A stretch of DNA of 36,497 nt, from contig DWYJ01000057.1 in NCBI GenBank assembly GCA_019118745.1, positions 1-36,497 of the forward strand. Reading direction: 5' to 3'. A program made the translations under genes and the position numbers. This DNA comes from Candidatus Desulfovibrio gallistercoris (GTDB lineage Bacteria > Desulfobacterota > Desulfovibrionia > Desulfovibrionales > Desulfovibrionaceae). The notes under the pieces are model-generated. The model was not told the origin of the DNA and ran no database searches. It was given only the letters and a program-made list of their open reading frames with translations. Of this stretch, positions 8,318 to 16,091 are shown in pieces (the stretch's first letter is position 1; every line of letters begins with the position of its first letter).

Positions 8318-8398
8318 GCGGAAAAACCGCGCTTTTTCGCGAAACACCAGGCCGTATGGTTTGGAACGCGAAGCATCTCAAACAGAAAATGCTCTGAA
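8249..8398 (+). repeat. Dispersed repeat family A, copy 2 (both ends visible)
   Basis: Begins TTAGAGAGTTTTGCCTTTG and ends AAAATGCTCTGAA, so the two ends form an imperfect terminal inverted repeat (TTAGAGC-TTTT against AAAA-GCTCTAA). The interior has the family blocks GCGAGGCGGC...GCCGCCC, AAAGTGAGCGG, TTTTTCGCGAAAC and GGTTTGGAACGC. It overlaps the 3' end of the DUF805 gene. Confidence 0.85.
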
Positions 8399-8508
8399 GG
8401 ACGTCATCGGACGCGGTGCTGCTCTTCACAGCCACATTGCCGGGAAAACTCTCTTGCGCCCCTGCTGTCCGCTTTACCGCAGTCTTTGCTTCGACTCCAC
8501 GCCAGGCT

Positions 8509-8859
8509 CTACCGCCACCAGTTCGGGGTCCCCAGCGCGTCAAGCCGCTTGCGGCCTTTCCTGACGACGCCCCCTCCGACGACCAGCGTGGCGATGACCC
8601 CCAGTATGTACAGGAAGCTTTCCCCTCCGCCCCGCAAGCCAAGTATGGCGGAGAGGATGGAACAGACGATGAATATCAGGGCGGCCACGAGGCAAAAGGC
8701 CGTCGACAAGCCCACCACATAATGAAAAAGGGTGATCCTCTTCCTGCCATGTTCCGCGTGGCAGGAAGGACAGACGCATGACCCCTCTTTGACTGCCGTC
8801 TGACAATACGGACAGACGGTATCTTCAATCAGGGGGATCAGTTGCAGTGAAGTCGCCAT
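8509..8859 (-). CDS. Small zinc-ribbon membrane protein
   Basis: A 116-residue protein with an N-terminal zinc ribbon, CPYC at residues 16-19 and CPSC at 30-33, followed by two hydrophobic helices (about 43-72 and 82-99) and a short basic tail. This ribbon-plus-membrane layout occurs in many uncharacterised bacterial proteins and gives no specific function. The start is well supported: GGGAGGAAAAGGAT precedes the ATG at 8859. The gene is monocistronic, between a family A and a family B repeat. Because it ends close to the AT-rich patch, it may mark the right-hand return to resident DNA. Confidence 0.75.
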   Translation of the reverse strand: MATSLQLIPLIEDTVCPYCQTAVKEGSCVCPSCHAEHGRKRITLFHYVVGLSTAFCLVAALIFIVCSILSAILGLRGGGESFLYILGVIATLVVGGGVVRKGRKRLDALGTPNWWR

Positions 8860-8920
8860 ATCCTTTTCCTCCCGTCACGGCATGACGCCGTGACCGCGCG
8901 ACAAGACGCACGGCTTTAGG

Positions 8921-9223
8921 ACGTGTTAACACAAATTTTACAAACAAATTCACTCATAAAACAAACAGGCTGTACATGCTCCGCTTGCCTTCGGAGGCGG
9001 GCTCGCCTCGTGCCCCTGAATCTTCCCCGCCAAAAGCGCGCTGGGGAAGGGATGGGGGCTTGGGGGGAAGATTGACGAGAACGCCTTTTCTCGCTTCGCT
9101 GCGAAAAGGCTGGGCCCTCCCGCGCCGGCGGCGACCGAAAGGCGGCCCGCAGGGCCGTGCCCGTTAGGCCGTAAGGCCTTACAGGCATCGACAGCAGAGC
9201 GAGGGGTTCCCCTTCCCCCCAAA
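8921..9223 (-). repeat. Dispersed repeat family B, copy 1
   Basis: Read on the minus strand it starts TTTGGGGGGAAGGGG and contains one hairpin module (CTGTCGATGCCTGTAAGG...CGGCCTAACGGGCACGG). It continues through GGCGCGGGAGGGCCCAGCC, a CTTTTCGCAGCGAAGCGAGAAAAG hairpin, CCCCCCAAGCCCCCATCCC and CCAGCGCGCTTTT to an AT-rich end TTTGTAAAATTTGTGTTAAC (8924-8945). The same block order recurs at 16236, 24597, 25378 and 33483. It fills nearly the whole gap between the zinc-ribbon gene and the GNAT gene. Confidence 0.85.
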
Positions 9224-9245
9224 TAGGAAACGAACGGATCTTGCG

Positions 9246-9719
9246 TCAGTATGTACGCCCGCCGTCGGCCTCCCACACCAGATGCAGCAGGGGATACGGC
9301 CTACCGTCGTTGTCCACCGGCGAGCGGCCGCAGACCCGGAAGCCCAGACGGGCATAAAAGGCGCGAGCGCCCGCGTTTTGCTCGTTGACGTCCAGCTCCA
9401 CGCGCCGCTTGCCTGCGCAGGCGTGGCGCAGCAAGGCCCTGCCGACGCCCTGTCCGAAAAAGGGCGGGTCCACAAAGAGCATTTCCACCCGCAGGGCGTC
9501 GCCGCCCCGGAACCCCAACGGACAGCCCTCCCGCTCCAGCAGCCAGAGCTCCCGCATGGCGGGCAGATAGACGCGCGGCATGGCCGCGGCGATGCGCTCA
9601 AGGTCGGACGGCTGAAGAAAATGATGCGTGGCCTCCACGCTGCGCCGCCAGAGGGCCGCCAGCTCCGGCCAGTCGTCAGGACGAGCCGGACGAATGTCCC
9701 CCTGAGGACTCAGCGGCAC
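9246..9719 (-). CDS. GNAT family N-acetyltransferase
   Basis: A 157-residue acetyl-CoA-dependent N-acetyltransferase. The N-terminus IRPARPDDWPELAALWRRSV is the usual beta1-alpha1 of the fold. The pyrophosphate-binding motif A is near residue 85 (VDPPFFGQGVGRALLRHA), and motif B is ELDVNEQNAGARAFYARLGF. It resembles the YjaB/YiaC-type small GNATs; the substrate is unknown. The start is GTG at 9719, overlapping the end of the TIGR04076 gene by 10 bases, so it is the last gene of the helicase-thiL operon. Repeat B copy 1 lies immediately downstream. Confidence 0.88.
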   Translation of the reverse strand: MPLSPQGDIRPARPDDWPELAALWRRSVEATHHFLQPSDLERIAAAMPRVYLPAMRELWLLEREGCPLGFRGGDALRVEMLFVDPPFFGQGVGRALLRHACAGKRRVELDVNEQNAGARAFYARLGFRVCGRSPVDNDGRPYPLLHLVWEADGGRTY

Positions 9720-10114
9720 GGGCCTTTCCCTTCCGTTCCCGATTCCGCAGAGGGCGGCGCGGCCACCACATCCGTGGCTTCCAGCTTGAAGATGACCGGC
9801 CGCAGACCATCATTGCAGCAGACGATGGCCACTCCCGGCTTGTCTATCCAGTCTCCGTAGTAGAAAAGCCCGCTCTCCGCGCCGTGGGCCAGCGCGAACA
9901 CGTATTGATAAATGGCCTTCCACGCCTCGTCGCACAGGCCGTCCGGTTTGGCGTAATCCGCAAAGAAGGTCTGCCCGGCCTGATGCATGGGGCAGGGGCC
10001 GAGCCCCGGCATGCCGTACTGACCGGCCAGCTCCGTGTCCAGCGTCGTCTTGAGGACCGTGATCTTCACGCGCCGCATGGTGCGGGGGCGCTCACCGTTC
10101 GCTGCTTTCGTCAT
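9710..10114 (-). CDS. TIGR04076 family protein
   Basis: A 134-residue member of the uncharacterised TIGR04076 family. Recognisable features are the KITVLKTT opening, CPMHQAGQTFFADYAKPDGL, the central CDEAWKAIYQYVFALAHGAE helix, and the closing CCNDGLRPVIFKLE. Conserved Cys residues suggest a metal or redox role, but none is established. ATG at 10114 is preceded by GGGAGGAAGG and overlaps the aldolase stop in a TCAT/ATGA arrangement, implying coupling. The last ~20 residues are Pro/Ser-rich and probably not conserved. Confidence 0.85.
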   Translation of the reverse strand: MTKAANGERPRTMRRVKITVLKTTLDTELAGQYGMPGLGPCPMHQAGQTFFADYAKPDGLCDEAWKAIYQYVFALAHGAESGLFYYGDWIDKPGVAIVCCNDGLRPVIFKLEATDVVAAPPSAESGTEGKGPCR

Positions 10115-10740
10115 ATACGTCCTTCCTCCCGGTCACAGATGCCGCTCAGGAGCTGTATCTGCGCAAGATGTTCGAGCTGTTCGGTCAGGCCCAGCGCCTC
10201 TTCCAGCGTTTCCCCGCAGGCGCACAAGCCGTGGCCGCTCATCCAGACGGCGGGGAACTGCCGGGCCTGCGCGGCCACGCCCGCGGCAAGCTCGGACGTG
10301 CCGGGCTCGCAGGCCGGGGCCACGCCCAGGCGCGCCCGCCAGACGTCGGACTCATACAGCGGCAGCCGCAAAAAATCTTCCATGCGTCCGGCCAGCCGTA
10401 TGCCCAGGGCCAGCAGATGCGGCGGATGGGTATGCAGGATGGCCCGGCAGGCGGGGCGCGCCGCATAGACCGCCAGATGCATGGCTCCTTCCGACGAGGC
10501 CGGGCCTCCGGCCAGCAGGCGGCCGTCCGGATGCAGGAGGCAAATGTCCGCCGCGCTCATGCGGCCCTTGCAGACGCCGGAACGGGTCATGAGCACCCGC
10601 GGGCCGTCCGGGCTGTCCCAGAGCAGACTGGCATTGCCGTTGAAGCCCAGCAGGCCGCCCGTGCGCCAGGCCTCGCGGCAGCAGGACAGCAGGGTCTCAC
10701 ACAGGGCGGGAGGGAGGTCCGGCAGGGGGGTTGCGTGCAT
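10111..10740 (-). CDS. Class II aldolase/adducin family protein
   Basis: A 209-residue zinc-dependent aldolase or epimerase of the L-fuculose-1-phosphate aldolase / ribulose-5-phosphate 4-epimerase superfamily. The phosphate loop GFNGNASLL and TRSG lie near residues 32 and 53. The SSEGAMH segment supplies the catalytic Glu (84). Zinc ligands are the two His of ILHTHPPH (103, 105) and His170 in SGHGLCACG. The substrate cannot be assigned; a methylthioribulose or fuculose-like role is possible. It starts two bases after the thiL stop and overlaps the TIGR04076 gene, so it sits mid-operon. Confidence 0.88.
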   Translation of the reverse strand: MHATPLPDLPPALCETLLSCCREAWRTGGLLGFNGNASLLWDSPDGPRVLMTRSGVCKGRMSAADICLLHPDGRLLAGGPASSEGAMHLAVYAARPACRAILHTHPPHLLALGIRLAGRMEDFLRLPLYESDVWRARLGVAPACEPGTSELAAGVAAQARQFPAVWMSGHGLCACGETLEEALGLTEQLEHLAQIQLLSGICDREEGRI

Positions 10741-10742
10741 GA

Positions 10743-11780
10743 TCAGTCCTTTTCCGGAGCAAAATGGTCAAAGCCGTGCAGACCGGCAAGATTCTCATTG
10801 TTGCATTCGATGACGGGGATATCGGTCACCACGCCGATGCTGTGGAAATTGGGGATGGCCGTATGCAGCACCGGCAGCATGTCCGGCGCGCAGGAACCGA
10901 GCAGACAGTAATCCTCGCCGCCGAGCAGGGCCTCGTGGACGGGGTTCTTGCCCTCCTGCAGGGCATGGCGCACCACTTCGGGATGGAGCAGGCCCTGCGG
11001 CAGCAGGAGCGAGGCCCCCAGACCGGCCCCTTCGGTGCGGGCGGCCCCGGTCGCGCCGCTTATGCCCAGCAGGCGCGGCAGATCGCGCATGATGCCGTCG
11101 GAAAGATCCATCAGCGCCGGCGGCCGGGCATTGAGACCGGCGCGGGCCAGCATGAGCCCGGCGTCCACCTGCGGCTCCGGCCGCAGATGGGCGGCGCAGG
11201 CGGCAGGCCAGTGCTCCAGGGCCGCGCGCCCGTGGGCCTCCATCTCCTGCAGGCCCACGCGGGCCAGCCCCGGCAGGCCCACGAGAAAGAGGCAGTCGCC
11301 CGGCATGGAGCCGCCGCGCAGCAAAAAGGGCGCGCCGTCGCTCAGGGGTTCGCCCCAGACCGTGATGCAGATATGCAGGCGGTCGCTGCGGGAAAGATCC
11401 CCCCCGGCCAGCGCCATGCGGTGCCGTCCGGCCAGCGCGGCCATGCCGCGGAAAAAGAGATCCAGCCAGTCCATGTCCGCGTAGTCCGGCAGGCCCAGCC
11501 CCAGCGTAAAGCCCAGCGGACGCCCGCCGCAGGCCGCCACGTCGCTGATGTTGACGGCCAGCGACTTGTGCCCCATGTCTTCGGGGGTGAAGTAGGATCG
11601 GCGAAAGTGCACATCCTCCAGAAAGAGGTCCGTGCTCACGCACAGGGGCTGTCCGCCCCGGAGCACGGCGCAGTCATCGCCGCGTCCCAGCAGCAGGGAA
11701 GGGTGGGTCGCCGGAAAGTGCCGGGCCAGCAGATGCAGGATGGCGTCCTCGGACAATGCGGACGAAGCGGGTTTGGGCAT
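10743..11780 (-). CDS. thiL: Thiamine-monophosphate kinase
   Basis: ATP-dependent kinase making thiamine diphosphate from thiamine monophosphate, of the PurM/SelD fold. The 345-residue protein shows LLGRGDDCAVL (Mg-ATP site, residues ~30-40), STDLFLEDVHF, MGHKSLAVNISDVAACGG, the GGDLSRSD segment, LMDLSDGIMRDL and LLGGEDYCLL. Length is near the family norm. The ATG at 11780 directly abuts the helicase TAG (11781-11783), so translation is probably coupled. The C-terminal part from about residue 310 is less conserved. Confidence 0.95.
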   Translation of the reverse strand: MPKPASSALSEDAILHLLARHFPATHPSLLLGRGDDCAVLRGGQPLCVSTDLFLEDVHFRRSYFTPEDMGHKSLAVNISDVAACGGRPLGFTLGLGLPDYADMDWLDLFFRGMAALAGRHRMALAGGDLSRSDRLHICITVWGEPLSDGAPFLLRGGSMPGDCLFLVGLPGLARVGLQEMEAHGRAALEHWPAACAAHLRPEPQVDAGLMLARAGLNARPPALMDLSDGIMRDLPRLLGISGATGAARTEGAGLGASLLLPQGLLHPEVVRHALQEGKNPVHEALLGGEDYCLLGSCAPDMLPVLHTAIPNFHSIGVVTDIPVIECNNENLAGLHGFDHFAPEKD

Positions 11781-14099
11781 CTAGTCGTCCTCCATGAGCA
11801 GATATTCCGCAAGAATGACCTTGAGGCCGAAGCCGGGAAAATTGACCTGCACCTTGTCCGGCGGCAGCTGGCGGACCACCTTGCCGCGCCCGAAGATGCG
11901 GTGACGGCAATAGCCCTGCGGCAGCCGGGGCCCGCCGGCGGGGGCCGACGCTGCGGGCGTGGCGGCGGAAGATGTGGCGGCCACTGCGGCGGAAGGCGCG
12001 GCAGGCGGCGCGGCGGAAAGGCGTTCCTCCGGCGGCAGCTGGCAGTCGTCCCCACCGTCCGCAAGCGGCGAGGGCGCACGCTCCTTTCCCCAGAAAGAGC
12101 CTGCGGCGGGACGGGACAGGGCCGACGGGCGGCTCCCGGACATGCTCCCCGTTTCCGGGGGCGTGCCGAAACCGCTCTCCCGGCGGCGCAGACCGCCGCC
12201 GAAGCCTTCCAGCCACTGCTCGGCAAGCTGCGGGCCCATCTCGCGCACAAAGGGGCTCTGGTTCACATGGGTCATGCCCTGCTCGGCGCGGCTGTAGAGG
12301 GTGGCCGGCGCATAGAGATCGAGCTGCTGCCGGGCGCGCGTGCAGGCCACATACATGAGCCGCCGTTCTTCCTCAAAATCTTCCGGCCGCGCCAGGGCAT
12401 GCCGCGAAGGGAAACGGTCCTCCACCAGGTCGATGATGAGCACGGCGTTCCACTCCAGCCCCTTGGACGAGTGGATGGTGGAAAGGGTGATGCGGTCCTC
12501 GCCGCCGCCTTCCTCCTCTTCCGGCGACTCCAGCGCCAGATCGGCCAGGAAGAGATCCAGCTCCGTATAGCCGGCCGCCATCTGCAACAGCTCTTCCAAA
12601 GCCTGCTGCCGCCGGGGCCAGTCTTCAGGATAGTGCTGTTCCAGCAGGGGGCGGTACTGCTCCAGAATGGCGGCAAGGGTCAGAGACGGGGTCTGCGGGC
12701 ACGCCCGCAGGCTCTCGATGAACTCCATGTCCGCCCGGAAGGCGGCGTGGCGGGCAAAGGCCTTGGCCATGCGTCCGGCATCGCCGGAGGCGGCGGCCTC
12801 ATAGAGCTTTTGCGCGGTCTTGGGCCCTATGCCCTCGTGCAGGGCCGCCAGCCGCTCAAAGGCGGGCATGTCCAGCGGATTGAGCAGCAGGCGCGCAAAG
12901 GCGATGACGTCCTTGACGTGAGCGGCCTCGGTATAGCGCAGGCCGCCGTATTTGCGAAAGGCGATGCCCGCCTGATTGAGCGCCATCTCCAGCGCGAAGG
13001 AATGGAAGCCTGCCCGGAACAGCACGGCGATCTCGTGCGGCAGATGCGTCCGCAAGAGCTCGCGGATGCGCTCCACCACCAGCCGGGCCTGGGACTTGTC
13101 GCTGAGGGGCGTCACCAGCCGCACGGGGCTGCCGCCTTCGCGGCGGGTGAAGAGCGTCTTGCGGAAAGACTCGGCCGCGTGTTCCAGCAGATTGTTGGCC
13201 ACCGCCAGGATGGGCTGGGTGGAGCGGTAGTTCTCTTCCAGCCGGATGACGCGCGCGCCGGGGAAAAGCTTGGGGAAATCCAGGATGTTGCGGACATTGG
13301 CCCCGCGAAAGGCATAAATGGACTGGGCCTCGTCCCCCACGGCCATGACGTTGCCCGGCGCTTCGCCTTCCGGCCCGGCCAGCAGGCGGACGATGCGGGC
13401 CTGGACGAGGTTGGTGTCCTGATATTCATCGACGAGGATATGACGGTAGCGCGAGCGCAGGAGCTCCGCCGCCCGCGCATCCTGCCGCAGGAGCGCCTCC
13501 AGCTCGAACAGCAGATCGTCGTAGTCCATGACGCCCGTTTCCCGCCGGAAGGCGTCATAGCGGCGGCCCAGCTCCGTCAGGCCGTCGGCGTAGGGCAGCA
13601 GATGGAAGGCCTCGCGCTGCAAAACCTCGGCAAGGGGCATCTCCTTGTTGCGGGCCTTGCTCAACAGGCCCACGATGGACCGCGTCTTGGGGAAAGCCCT
13701 GTCGCCCTTGCCCAGGCCCAGTTCATCCTTGCAGCGCTTGACGGCAGCCGTGATGTCCGCGCTGTCCATGACCGTAAAGGGCCGGTCGCCGAGCCACTCC
13801 GGTCGGAAACGCCGCAGGATGCCGTAGGCGAAGGCGTGGAAGGTGCCGCCCTGCACCCCGGCCAGCGCATGATCGCAGAGCAGGCCCGCCCGGTGCAGCA
13901 TCTCCTGCGCGGCCTTGCGGGTGAAGGTCAGCAGGAGCATGGATTCCGGGGCCACGCCCTGTTCGGCCAGCCAGGCCAGCCGGTAGGTGATGGTGCGCGT
14001 TTTGCCGCTGCCCGCGCCGGCCACCACCAGCACCGGGCCGTCGCCGCAGGTAGCGGCCGCATACTGCGCTTCATTGAGCGCTTTGGCGTAATCGATCAT
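11781..14099 (-). CDS. UvrD/PcrA-type superfamily 1 DNA helicase
   Basis: A 772-residue 3'-5' SF1A helicase. Motifs in order: Walker A VAGAGSGKT (26-34), LLTFTRKAAQEM, Walker B VDEYQDTN (about 220), GDEAQSIYAFRGA, LEENYRSTQPIL, and TIHSSKGLEWNAV. The terminal ~50 residues (GYCRHRIFGRGKV...VNFPGFGLKVI) resemble the Tudor-like tail by which UvrD/PcrA contacts RNA polymerase. An Ala/Pro-rich low-complexity linker (about 690-725) separates it from the helicase core. Likely roles are nucleotide-excision or transcription-coupled repair and replication restart. I leave the symbol open because uvrD, pcrA and rep cannot be told apart here. First gene of a five-gene minus-strand operon. Confidence 0.93.
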   Translation of the reverse strand: MIDYAKALNEAQYAAATCGDGPVLVVAGAGSGKTRTITYRLAWLAEQGVAPESMLLLTFTRKAAQEMLHRAGLLCDHALAGVQGGTFHAFAYGILRRFRPEWLGDRPFTVMDSADITAAVKRCKDELGLGKGDRAFPKTRSIVGLLSKARNKEMPLAEVLQREAFHLLPYADGLTELGRRYDAFRRETGVMDYDDLLFELEALLRQDARAAELLRSRYRHILVDEYQDTNLVQARIVRLLAGPEGEAPGNVMAVGDEAQSIYAFRGANVRNILDFPKLFPGARVIRLEENYRSTQPILAVANNLLEHAAESFRKTLFTRREGGSPVRLVTPLSDKSQARLVVERIRELLRTHLPHEIAVLFRAGFHSFALEMALNQAGIAFRKYGGLRYTEAAHVKDVIAFARLLLNPLDMPAFERLAALHEGIGPKTAQKLYEAAASGDAGRMAKAFARHAAFRADMEFIESLRACPQTPSLTLAAILEQYRPLLEQHYPEDWPRRQQALEELLQMAAGYTELDLFLADLALESPEEEEGGGEDRITLSTIHSSKGLEWNAVLIIDLVEDRFPSRHALARPEDFEEERRLMYVACTRARQQLDLYAPATLYSRAEQGMTHVNQSPFVREMGPQLAEQWLEGFGGGLRRRESGFGTPPETGSMSGSRPSALSRPAAGSFWGKERAPSPLADGGDDCQLPPEERLSAAPPAAPSAAVAATSSAATPAASAPAGGPRLPQGYCRHRIFGRGKVVRQLPPDKVQVNFPGFGLKVILAEYLLMEDD

Positions 14100-14244
14100 C
14101 TTCTCAGGCTAGCATAAAGGCGGCGGACCTGCCAGAGGCGGCAGACCGGCCACCCCGCACGGAACCTCCCGAACGGGCATGCCCGCTTGACGGCGGCGGA
14201 GCCCCCTCCCTACACTGCGGGCAGACCACATGCAGGAGAACGGT

Positions 14245-14823
14245 ATGATACAGGAAATGGACCCCATGTCCGATGCGGCGGAACGCATCCTTGAAGCGGT
14301 GATGTTTGAAAGCTGGCTGCGCTTTTCCTTTCTTGAGGAACTGCCGGGAGAGGAGCCGGACGACGGGCCGCGGCTGCTGATCCGCCTGGACGATGCCGCC
14401 CGGCAGCGCCTGGCCGAACAGGAGAGCCACCTCCTGCCGCTGGCCCGGCTCGTGGACGGCCGGGAAGCCAGTTTTGAGAGCTCCCGCGAGGCCGTCTGCC
14501 GCTTCGTGCTGGAAGAGCTGGAAGGACACGTCATCCCGCAGGGCATGGCCGCGGCCATCCTGGACAGCCGGGACTTCCAGTTCCGCCTGCAGCTGTTCAA
14601 CAACTGGTTGCAGGAGCAGGAAAGCATCCTGGAGCGCACGCCGCATGACTTTGCCGACTGGCGCATCAAGTTCGCCCAGTGGCGCAGCCGCCCGGACATC
14701 AGGGAACAGACGCTCGCGGCGGTGAGCCCGACGGAACACCCCGCCGAGGCGGCCGGGGATGGCGGCGCGCAGGCCACGCGCCTGCTCGATGCCGCCGACG
14801 TGCAGGAGGACGTACGGCGCTAG
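14245..14823 (+). CDS. Hypothetical protein, acidic, Desulfovibrio-type
   Basis: A 192-residue soluble, acidic protein with no recognised family. It is helical and rich in Glu, Arg and Leu, with an aromatic stretch FESWLRFSFLEELPG near residue 20. There is no signal peptide or membrane segment. ATG 14245 is preferred over 14230 because AGGAG lies six bases before it. It is transcribed away from the helicase operon. The stop TAG (14821-14823) coincides with the first bases of a solo family A hairpin, as at frr. Codon use and GC content match the neighbours, so I regard it as a real gene of unknown role. Confidence 0.75.
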   Translation: MIQEMDPMSDAAERILEAVMFESWLRFSFLEELPGEEPDDGPRLLIRLDDAARQRLAEQESHLLPLARLVDGREASFESSREAVCRFVLEELEGHVIPQGMAAAILDSRDFQFRLQLFNNWLQEQESILERTPHDFADWRIKFAQWRSRPDIREQTLAAVSPTEHPAEAAGDGGAQATRLLDAADVQEDVRR

Positions 14824-14860
14824 AGCGTTTTGCCTTTGAAAAAGGCAAATGCCCTCAAAC
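14821..14860 (+). repeat. Solo family A terminal hairpin
   Basis: TAGAGCGTTTTGCCTTTG followed by AAAAAGGCAAATGCCCTCAAA: the left-end hairpin of family A without the rest of the element. The GCCTTT/AAAGGC stem is intact and the outer GCTCTA arm is degraded. It supplies the stop codon of the preceding hypothetical gene. Confidence 0.7.
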
Positions 14861-14861
14861 G

Positions 14862-15072
14862 CAACAGGCCGCCGGGGGGACGGCGGCCTGCGCGAGAGAG
14901 GGAGGATGTTCCAACGGTTAGAGGTTGCTGTTCTAGTGAGGAGGAGTTGTCATTGGTTGAAGGTTACTGAACGTTTGAGGAGGATGTATGCTTTCCGCCT
15001 GGGGCGGGAAGTTCCACGAAATGCGTGTCTTTCGAGATAGGTATCTTTATGCGTTATCTTGCGAGGATGTGC
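14862..15072 (-). ncRNA. Candidate 3'UTR-derived small RNA with tandem UCCUCC motifs
   Basis: After the zraP-like stop, the minus strand has a non-coding stretch holding two imperfect 39-bp tandem units (about 14905-14985), each beginning TCCTCCTCA, then a third TCCTCC, and finally the hairpin at 14865-14890. The C-rich motifs are exact complements of Shine-Dalgarno sequences. Position behind a CpxP/ZraP-family gene recalls E. coli CpxQ, which is cut from the cpxP 3'UTR. There is no expression evidence; this is a structural inference. Confidence 0.35.
14865..14890 (-). terminator. GC-rich hairpin, probable 3' end of the zraP-like operon
   Basis: CAGGCCGCCG (14865-14874) and CGGCGGCCTG (14881-14890) form a perfect 10-bp stem. 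Read on the minus strand, the loop is TCCCCC and the stem is followed by TTGCGTTTG, a weak U tract. It is placed to end transcripts from the minus-strand zraP-like operon and could also slow transcripts of the hypothetical gene on the other strand. Confidence 0.6.
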
Positions 15073-15633
15073 TTACTGCTGGTTGCGTCCTTCTTCAGCC
15101 TGAGGAGCCTTGCCGGGACGGCCGGGCCCGTCGGGGTAGCCCACTTCCTTGGAGATCTTGTCCATCATCTCATCATGCAGGTCGGCCATCTGATTGTGCA
15201 GCTTGACCAGTTCTTCGGCGGTCTGGCGCACCAGCTTCACGTCGGGGTTGCTGGCGTTGCGCAGGGCGCGCAGTTCCTGCCGCTTCACGAAGATCTGATC
15301 ACGCAGGGGCTCCATGCGCGGGCTGTATTCGTTGACGATTTTGTCAAAGGCGGCCCGCTGTTCGGGCGACATGGCGCGGTAGCCGAAACCGTGGCCATGA
15401 TGGCCCCTGTGTCCCCAGCCCATGCCGGGGCAGCCGCCGCGGAAATCCGGTCCGTCATAGCCGGGGCCGCCGTAGCAGGGGCCGTTGCCGGGGCCGCGGC
15501 CGTCATAACCGGGGCCGTAGCCGTCACCGTGACGGGGGCCGCCATGATGCGGACCGGCAAAGCTTTCAGTGGCCATGAGGCTGCCGCCTGCGAGAACTGC
15601 CATCAACACGGGGATCATCAGCGTCTTGTTCAT
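15073..15633 (-). CDS. ZraP/CpxP-like periplasmic metal-binding chaperone
   Basis: A 186-residue exported protein of the ZraP/Spy/CpxP (LTXXQ-like) superfamily. Residues 1-26 form a signal peptide ending SFAG. Next is a Gly/His/Pro-rich region (about 27-85, many HG and GxG pairs) suited to binding divalent metal. The helical domain begins AMSPEQRAAFDKIVNEYSPR and continues through LRDQIFVKRQELRAL to LHNQMADLHDEMMDK. ZraP binds zinc and acts as a periplasmic chaperone and feedback partner of ZraS. A start with AAGGAG seven bases upstream is clear. It is the third gene of a sigma-54 operon that begins at 16025. Confidence 0.85.
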   Translation of the reverse strand: MNKTLMIPVLMAVLAGGSLMATESFAGPHHGGPRHGDGYGPGYDGRGPGNGPCYGGPGYDGPDFRGGCPGMGWGHRGHHGHGFGYRAMSPEQRAAFDKIVNEYSPRMEPLRDQIFVKRQELRALRNASNPDVKLVRQTAEELVKLHNQMADLHDEMMDKISKEVGYPDGPGRPGKAPQAEEGRNQQ

Positions 15634-15687
15634 TTGTATGCTCCTTGAGGAAAATCGTCTGTAAGCGAAGGAAGATCTGTTTTAGTT

Positions 15688-15894
15688 TTAGCATCCGTGG
15701 CCATCGCCGTGGTGGCCGCCGTGGCCTCTCCAGCCAGCCTCAAGGCCATTGCCGGACATATCGAGGCTGCCGGGACAGGAGATGGCTCCCTTGTTGAACG
15801 TGTCCTGACCCTGTGCGGCGAAACTTTCGGAAACGAAGAGGCTGCTGCCGGCGATCACGGCCATCAGTACGGGTATCATCAACTTCTTGCTCAT
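15688..15894 (-). CDS. Small exported His-rich protein
   Basis: A 68-residue protein with a signal peptide (KKLMIPVLMAVIAGSSLFV...SFAA) almost identical to that of the zraP-like gene next to it. The mature part is only about 41 residues and ends in a His/Gly cluster, WRGHGGHHGDGHGC, with a terminal Cys. It is probably a periplasmic metal-binding peptide that arose from a zraP-type duplication. AAGGAG precedes ATG 15894. Its start overlaps the stop of a 44-codon ORF, and the zraP-like gene follows 54 bases later. Confidence 0.7.
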   Translation of the reverse strand: MSKKLMIPVLMAVIAGSSLFVSESFAAQGQDTFNKGAISCPGSLDMSGNGLEAGWRGHGGHHGDGHGC

Positions 15895-16025
15895 CGTGTT
15901 CTCCTTGAGAAAACATCCTGCCGGCGGCGGCCGGGAACTTGCTGCTCCTGCGGCTGATATGCCGCCTGTCTCATTCCAGGGACCAGCAGCATCAGAACTG
16001 CCGCGGCAACTATCAGGGTCGTCAT
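15891..16025 (-). CDS. 44-residue membrane or leader peptide
   Basis: ATG at 16025 follows AGGTGACAGG. The product begins MTTLIVAAAVLMLLVPGM, a hydrophobic helix, and ends in a Gln/Arg-rich tail (QEQQVPGRRRQDVFSRRTR). The TGA at 15891-15893 overlaps the ATG of the 68-residue gene (CGATGAG), a typical coupling arrangement. It is the first frame after the -24/-12 promoter at 16092-16108. The product may be a small membrane protein or a leader peptide whose translation opens the next start. No family is recognised. Confidence 0.5.
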   Translation of the reverse strand: MTTLIVAAAVLMLLVPGMRQAAYQPQEQQVPGRRRQDVFSRRTR

Positions 16026-16091
16026 CCTGTCACCTGTCTTCTCTTTTCATTTTTGGGGAGGGCGGCGTGCTTGCCGCCTTCGCCCTCTTTT

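Noticed and set aside
10764..14117. Open frame of 1117 codons on the plus strand, antisense to thiL and the helicase
   Set aside because: It lies entirely opposite two clearly recognised genes, has no domain features, and is a usual product of GC-rich codon bias.
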